Of a stretch of 51,514 nt of DNA, positions 51,065-51,514 are shown one piece after another. The translations under genes and the position numbers were made by a program. Numbering within the stretch: position 1 is the first letter of the stretch; each line of letters opens with the position of its first letter. A model generated the notes under the pieces. It was not told where the DNA came from, ran no database searches, and was given only the letters and a program-made list of their open reading frames with translations. The DNA comes from Albidovulum sp. (GTDB taxonomy: Bacteria; Pseudomonadota; Alphaproteobacteria; Rhodobacterales; Rhodobacteraceae), in contig JAUQYA010000114.1 in the NCBI GenBank assembly GCA_030837785.1, forward strand, positions 1-51,514, read 5' to 3'.

Positions 51065-51339
51065 CTGCGTCACTCCGTCCGAGGCCCCGCCCGCCCGGGC
51101 AGGGCCACCTTGCGAAACCGTCCCGGTCCGTCGCGTCGGCGGGTTCCGTTTCCGCCCGGCGGGCCGCGGCTTCACGACGCAAGATAGGGGGCCGGGTCAG
51201 GGCCGGAAGGGGGCCGCACGCCGGGTTGATCGGCGGTGACGGCGCCGTGACGGATCGCGCCCCGGATCGGCAGGCTGTTGCCGGACGCCGCATTCCGTCG
51301 GCAGGGGCCAGCCGGCACGAGGACCTGAACGGAAAGGAA

Positions 51340-51416
51340 TGGCGCGGTTGACGGGGCTCGAACCCGCGACCCCCGGCGTGACAGGCCGGTACTCTAACCG
51401 ACTGAGCTACAACCGC
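51340..51416 (-). tRNA. tRNA-Asp (anticodon GUC), CCA encoded
   Basis: The minus strand gives a 77-base tRNA: acceptor GCGGTTG/CAACCGC, discriminator G, encoded CCA (51342-51340), D-arm GCTC...GAGT, T-loop TTCGAGC and anticodon loop CTGTCAC with GTC at 51382-51380. The 275 bases between it and the DUF1344 start hold no gene I can support. Confidence 0.97.
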
Positions 51417-51514
51417 GCATCCCCGCCCGGATCGCCGCCCGAGCGTGGAGCGTGTAATAGGCATCCCCGCCCCCCCCGTCAAGCGCAGCGGCGCACTTTC
51501 GCCAGAGGAATTTC

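Noticed and set aside
51065..51339. Frames between the DUF1344 gene and tRNA-Asp
   Set aside because: Only low-complexity Arg/Ala/Gly frames; nothing supported as a gene.

Overview
The window is about 69% GC chromosomal DNA from an alphaproteobacterium of the Rhodobacteraceae (Rhodobacter/roseobacter group). The evidence is a complete gene transfer agent (GTA) structural cluster of the Rhodobacter capsulatus type, a C4-pathway 5-aminolevulinate synthase with an FNR-type box, a PmtA-type phosphatidylethanolamine methyltransferase next to psd-pssA, a glnB-glnA pair, and family-typical intergenic repeats. I cannot name the genus.

Layout. (1) 1-142: the 3' end of an IS5-family (IS870-like) insertion sequence, inserted at a CTAG that also forms the stop codon of the last GTA gene. 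(2) 139-14910, minus strand: the whole GTA head-tail operon in canonical order: g1 small terminase, g2 large terminase, g3 portal, g3.5, g4 prohead protease, g5 capsid, g6-g8 connector and tail-terminator genes, g9 tail tube, g10 and g10.1 chaperones, g11 tape measure, g12-g15 baseplate/tail tip, then a DUF2793 protein. No integrase, replication or lysis genes are present. (3) 15132-21420, minus strand: fabD-fabG-acpP, then dps and a divergent hisA paralogue, then fabF-mltG leading into the GTA. (4) 21564-25304, plus strand: rpsF-rpsR-rplI, then psd-pssA-pmtA, which together take phosphatidylserine to phosphatidylcholine. (5) 25314-30009: a MESH1-like HD hydrolase, trigger factor, tRNA-Leu, a small Hint-fold protein and nnrD, which carries an in-frame palindromic repeat. 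(6) 30036-31983: glnB-glnA behind tandem NtrC-like sites. (7) 32357-36244: amiC-mrcA peptidoglycan genes, followed by an aminotransferase, a DsbA-like thiol oxidoreductase, an LtrA-type membrane protein and a RamA-like corrinoid reductive activase. (8) 41808-48578, minus strand: an AMACR-like racemase, an ABC-F ATPase, ispG, a rodZ-like gene and hemA. (9) 48794 to the end: an M20 peptidase plus GNAT pair, a DUF1344 protein and tRNA-Asp.

The points most worth a second look are: the shared CTAG stop; hairpins in the few open gaps of the GTA operon, including a terminator-like hairpin between a strong promoter and g1; a perfect palindromic repeat translated inside nnrD; short tandem repeats spanning the stop codons of three unrelated genes; a HisA paralogue with altered active-site positions lodged in the fab cluster; and recognisable NtrC and FNR operators. 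No CRISPR array, restriction system or other defence locus was seen. No stretch longer than about 300 bases lacks a gene.
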